A program made the translations under genes and the position numbers. From Nitrososphaeraceae archaeon (GTDB lineage: Archaea > Thermoproteota > Nitrososphaeria > Nitrososphaerales > Nitrosopumilaceae), in the NCBI GenBank assembly GCA_025922755.1, contig JAICHE010000084.1, forward strand, positions 1 through 5,723: DNA of 5,723 nucleotides. Reading direction: 5' to 3'. Of this stretch, positions 5,146 through 5,723 are shown piece after piece (position 1 is the stretch's first letter; the number at the start of each line of letters is the position of its first letter). The notes beneath the pieces are model-generated. The model worked only from the letters and a program-made list of their open reading frames with translations, had not been told where the DNA came from and searched no databases.

Positions 5146-5160
5146 GGATTACTATCCTTT
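5143..5160. repeat. Perfect palindrome AAAGGAT-N4-ATCCTTT over the BRE/TATA (possible operator)
   Basis: Seven-base arms at 5143-5149 and 5154-5160 are separated by TACT. The repeat overlaps the upstream edge of the TATA box and covers the expected TFB-recognition element of the large secreted-protein gene. A protein bound here would block pre-initiation complex assembly. The repeat is visible; the role is inferred. Confidence 0.5.
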
Positions 5161-5221
5161 GATGAGCTTGATCCGTTTCTGTTGTTCATTGGTTTAGTCA
5201 AAATTATTTTGTAATTAAGGC

Positions 5222-5262
5222 CATGTTTGTCATCATTGTTTCTAACACTTGTGACAAACATG
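5222..5262. repeat. Perfect 11-bp inverted repeat in the divergent promoter region (possible operator)
   Basis: CATGTTTGTCA (5222-5232) and TGACAAACATG (5252-5262) are exact reverse complements, separated by 19 bases. The arm centres are 30 bases apart, about three helical turns, so a dimeric or paired regulator could bind one face. The right arm touches the TATA-like box of the plus-strand secreted-protein gene. Confidence 0.55.
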
Positions 5263-5270
5263 TATTAAAA
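5263..5270 (+). promoter_or_regulatory. TATA box of the partial secreted-protein gene
   Basis: TATTAAAA is centred about 28 bases before the ATG at 5295, close to the usual spacing for a leaderless archaeal transcript. It directly follows the right arm of the 11-bp inverted repeat. Confidence 0.5.
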
Positions 5271-5294
5271 TCAGAATTTTTGGAATTTTCTTTG

Positions 5295-5723
5295 ATGAAA
5301 AACTCTCAAATTCTCTTTATGTTCGTTATTTTAATGGTAATTTCATTTTCGGTTATTCCAAATTCATTTGCATGGCATTCTGCAATAAATTTACCTAAAT
5401 CCATAGCACCTGTTTCAAGTGAATCAAGTAATTCAAACAAGTTAGATTCAGAAGGACCTCTCACAAGACCGACCTTTGGGTTAGACCATGAAAATAACAT
5501 AAAGAAAGTAGATTATGGATTCAAACTCAATGACAAAAAATTCTCTCTTAGTGATAATTTCCATACCCCCTTTGTTGAGCAGACAATTAACATTGGAGAG
5601 AAAAATGTCTTTGAGGCAACAGTGTTTTCGGAGAAAGGTTTGTATGTGCAAGAATTTCTTTTTGGCATTCCTAATGTAGGAGATGCGCATTTGGCAGAAT
5701 TAGGAATAGAAGTATGGTTCAAC
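5295..5723 (+). CDS. N-terminal part of a secreted protein of unknown function, cut by the window end
   Basis: The frame is open for 143 codons to the window edge. Residues 1-26 are a signal peptide: Lys2, a hydrophobic core FMFVILMVISFSVI, and a likely cut after NSFA (26). Ser/Asn-rich linker sequence follows at about 38-52. The folded part begins about 60 and includes short beta-type segments, ending with a motif around 116-143 (GLYVQEFLFGIPNVGDAHLA, then ELGIEVWF). I recall similar 'GIP-VG-AHLAEL-EVWF' segments in exported Thaumarchaeota proteins, but this is memory and not a search result, and no function goes with it. Frames on the opposite strand here (5306-5722) are shadows. The gene is divergent from the large secreted-protein gene across a 177-bp region and may be co-regulated with it. 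Confidence 0.8.
   Translation, partial: MKNSQILFMFVILMVISFSVIPNSFAWHSAINLPKSIAPVSSESSNSNKLDSEGPLTRPTFGLDHENNIKKVDYGFKLNDKKFSLSDNFHTPFVEQTINIGEKNVFEATVFSEKGLYVQEFLFGIPNVGDAHLAELGIEVWFN

Noticed and set aside
5291..5300. TGATGA resembling box C of a C/D guide RNA
   Set aside because: No partner box D with proper C'/D' spacing was seen, and the site is the start of a coding gene.
5306..5722. Minus-strand frames at 5306-5500, 5481-5690 and 5513-5722
   Set aside because: They lie opposite the partial secreted-protein gene, which has a signal peptide, a TATA box and a long open frame to the edge.
1..5723. CRISPR array, insertion sequence, tRNA or rRNA
   Set aside because: No regularly spaced repeats, transposase motifs, terminal repeats or cloverleaf were found in the gaps.

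Overview
The window looks like a piece of an AT-rich archaeal chromosome, most likely from a marine Nitrosopumilus-like ammonia-oxidising archaeon (Nitrososphaerota/Thaumarchaeota). No marker gene proves this. The reasons are archaeal TATA-like boxes about 24-28 bases before start codons with no convincing Shine-Dalgarno sites (leaderless genes), T-tract terminators, ATGA-coupled genes, very small zinc-ribbon and YHS proteins, an orphan CheY-like regulator, and an acidic secreted protein rich in N-glycosylation sequons. There are no tRNA or rRNA genes, CRISPR arrays or insertion sequences.

Positions 1-1455 (minus strand) hold a tightly coupled three-gene operon. It encodes an eight-helix CcdA/DsbD-like membrane protein (469-1455), a 44-residue YHS-domain metal-binding protein (338-472) and a 73-residue thioredoxin/glutaredoxin-fold protein with a CxxC site (120-341). 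Each junction is a 4-base ATGA overlap. Together they suggest a module that moves electrons across the membrane and handles a thiophilic metal, possibly copper. A possible partial reading frame lies at the left edge. Upstream of the operon is a separate class I O-methyltransferase gene (1530-2159, minus).

Positions 2160-3440 hold short genes: a possible 28-residue protein (2283-2369, plus) whose end lies in a perfect 14-bp hairpin, a TPR protein (2431-2823, minus), a 42-residue zinc-ribbon protein (2937-3065, plus) and a single-domain response regulator (3084-3440, minus). The gap 3441-3620 has no gene but carries several consecutive inverted repeats.

Positions 3621-5723 hold two divergent secreted-protein genes. 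The minus-strand one (start best placed at 5117) encodes a 498-residue acidic protein with a signal peptide, a tandem internal duplication of Asp-rich, EF-hand/dockerin-like segments and twelve N-glycosylation sequons. The plus-strand one (5295 to the window edge) is an N-terminal fragment of another exported protein. The 177-bp region between them carries two perfect inverted repeats placed next to the two predicted promoters, so this pair is a good candidate for shared transcriptional control.
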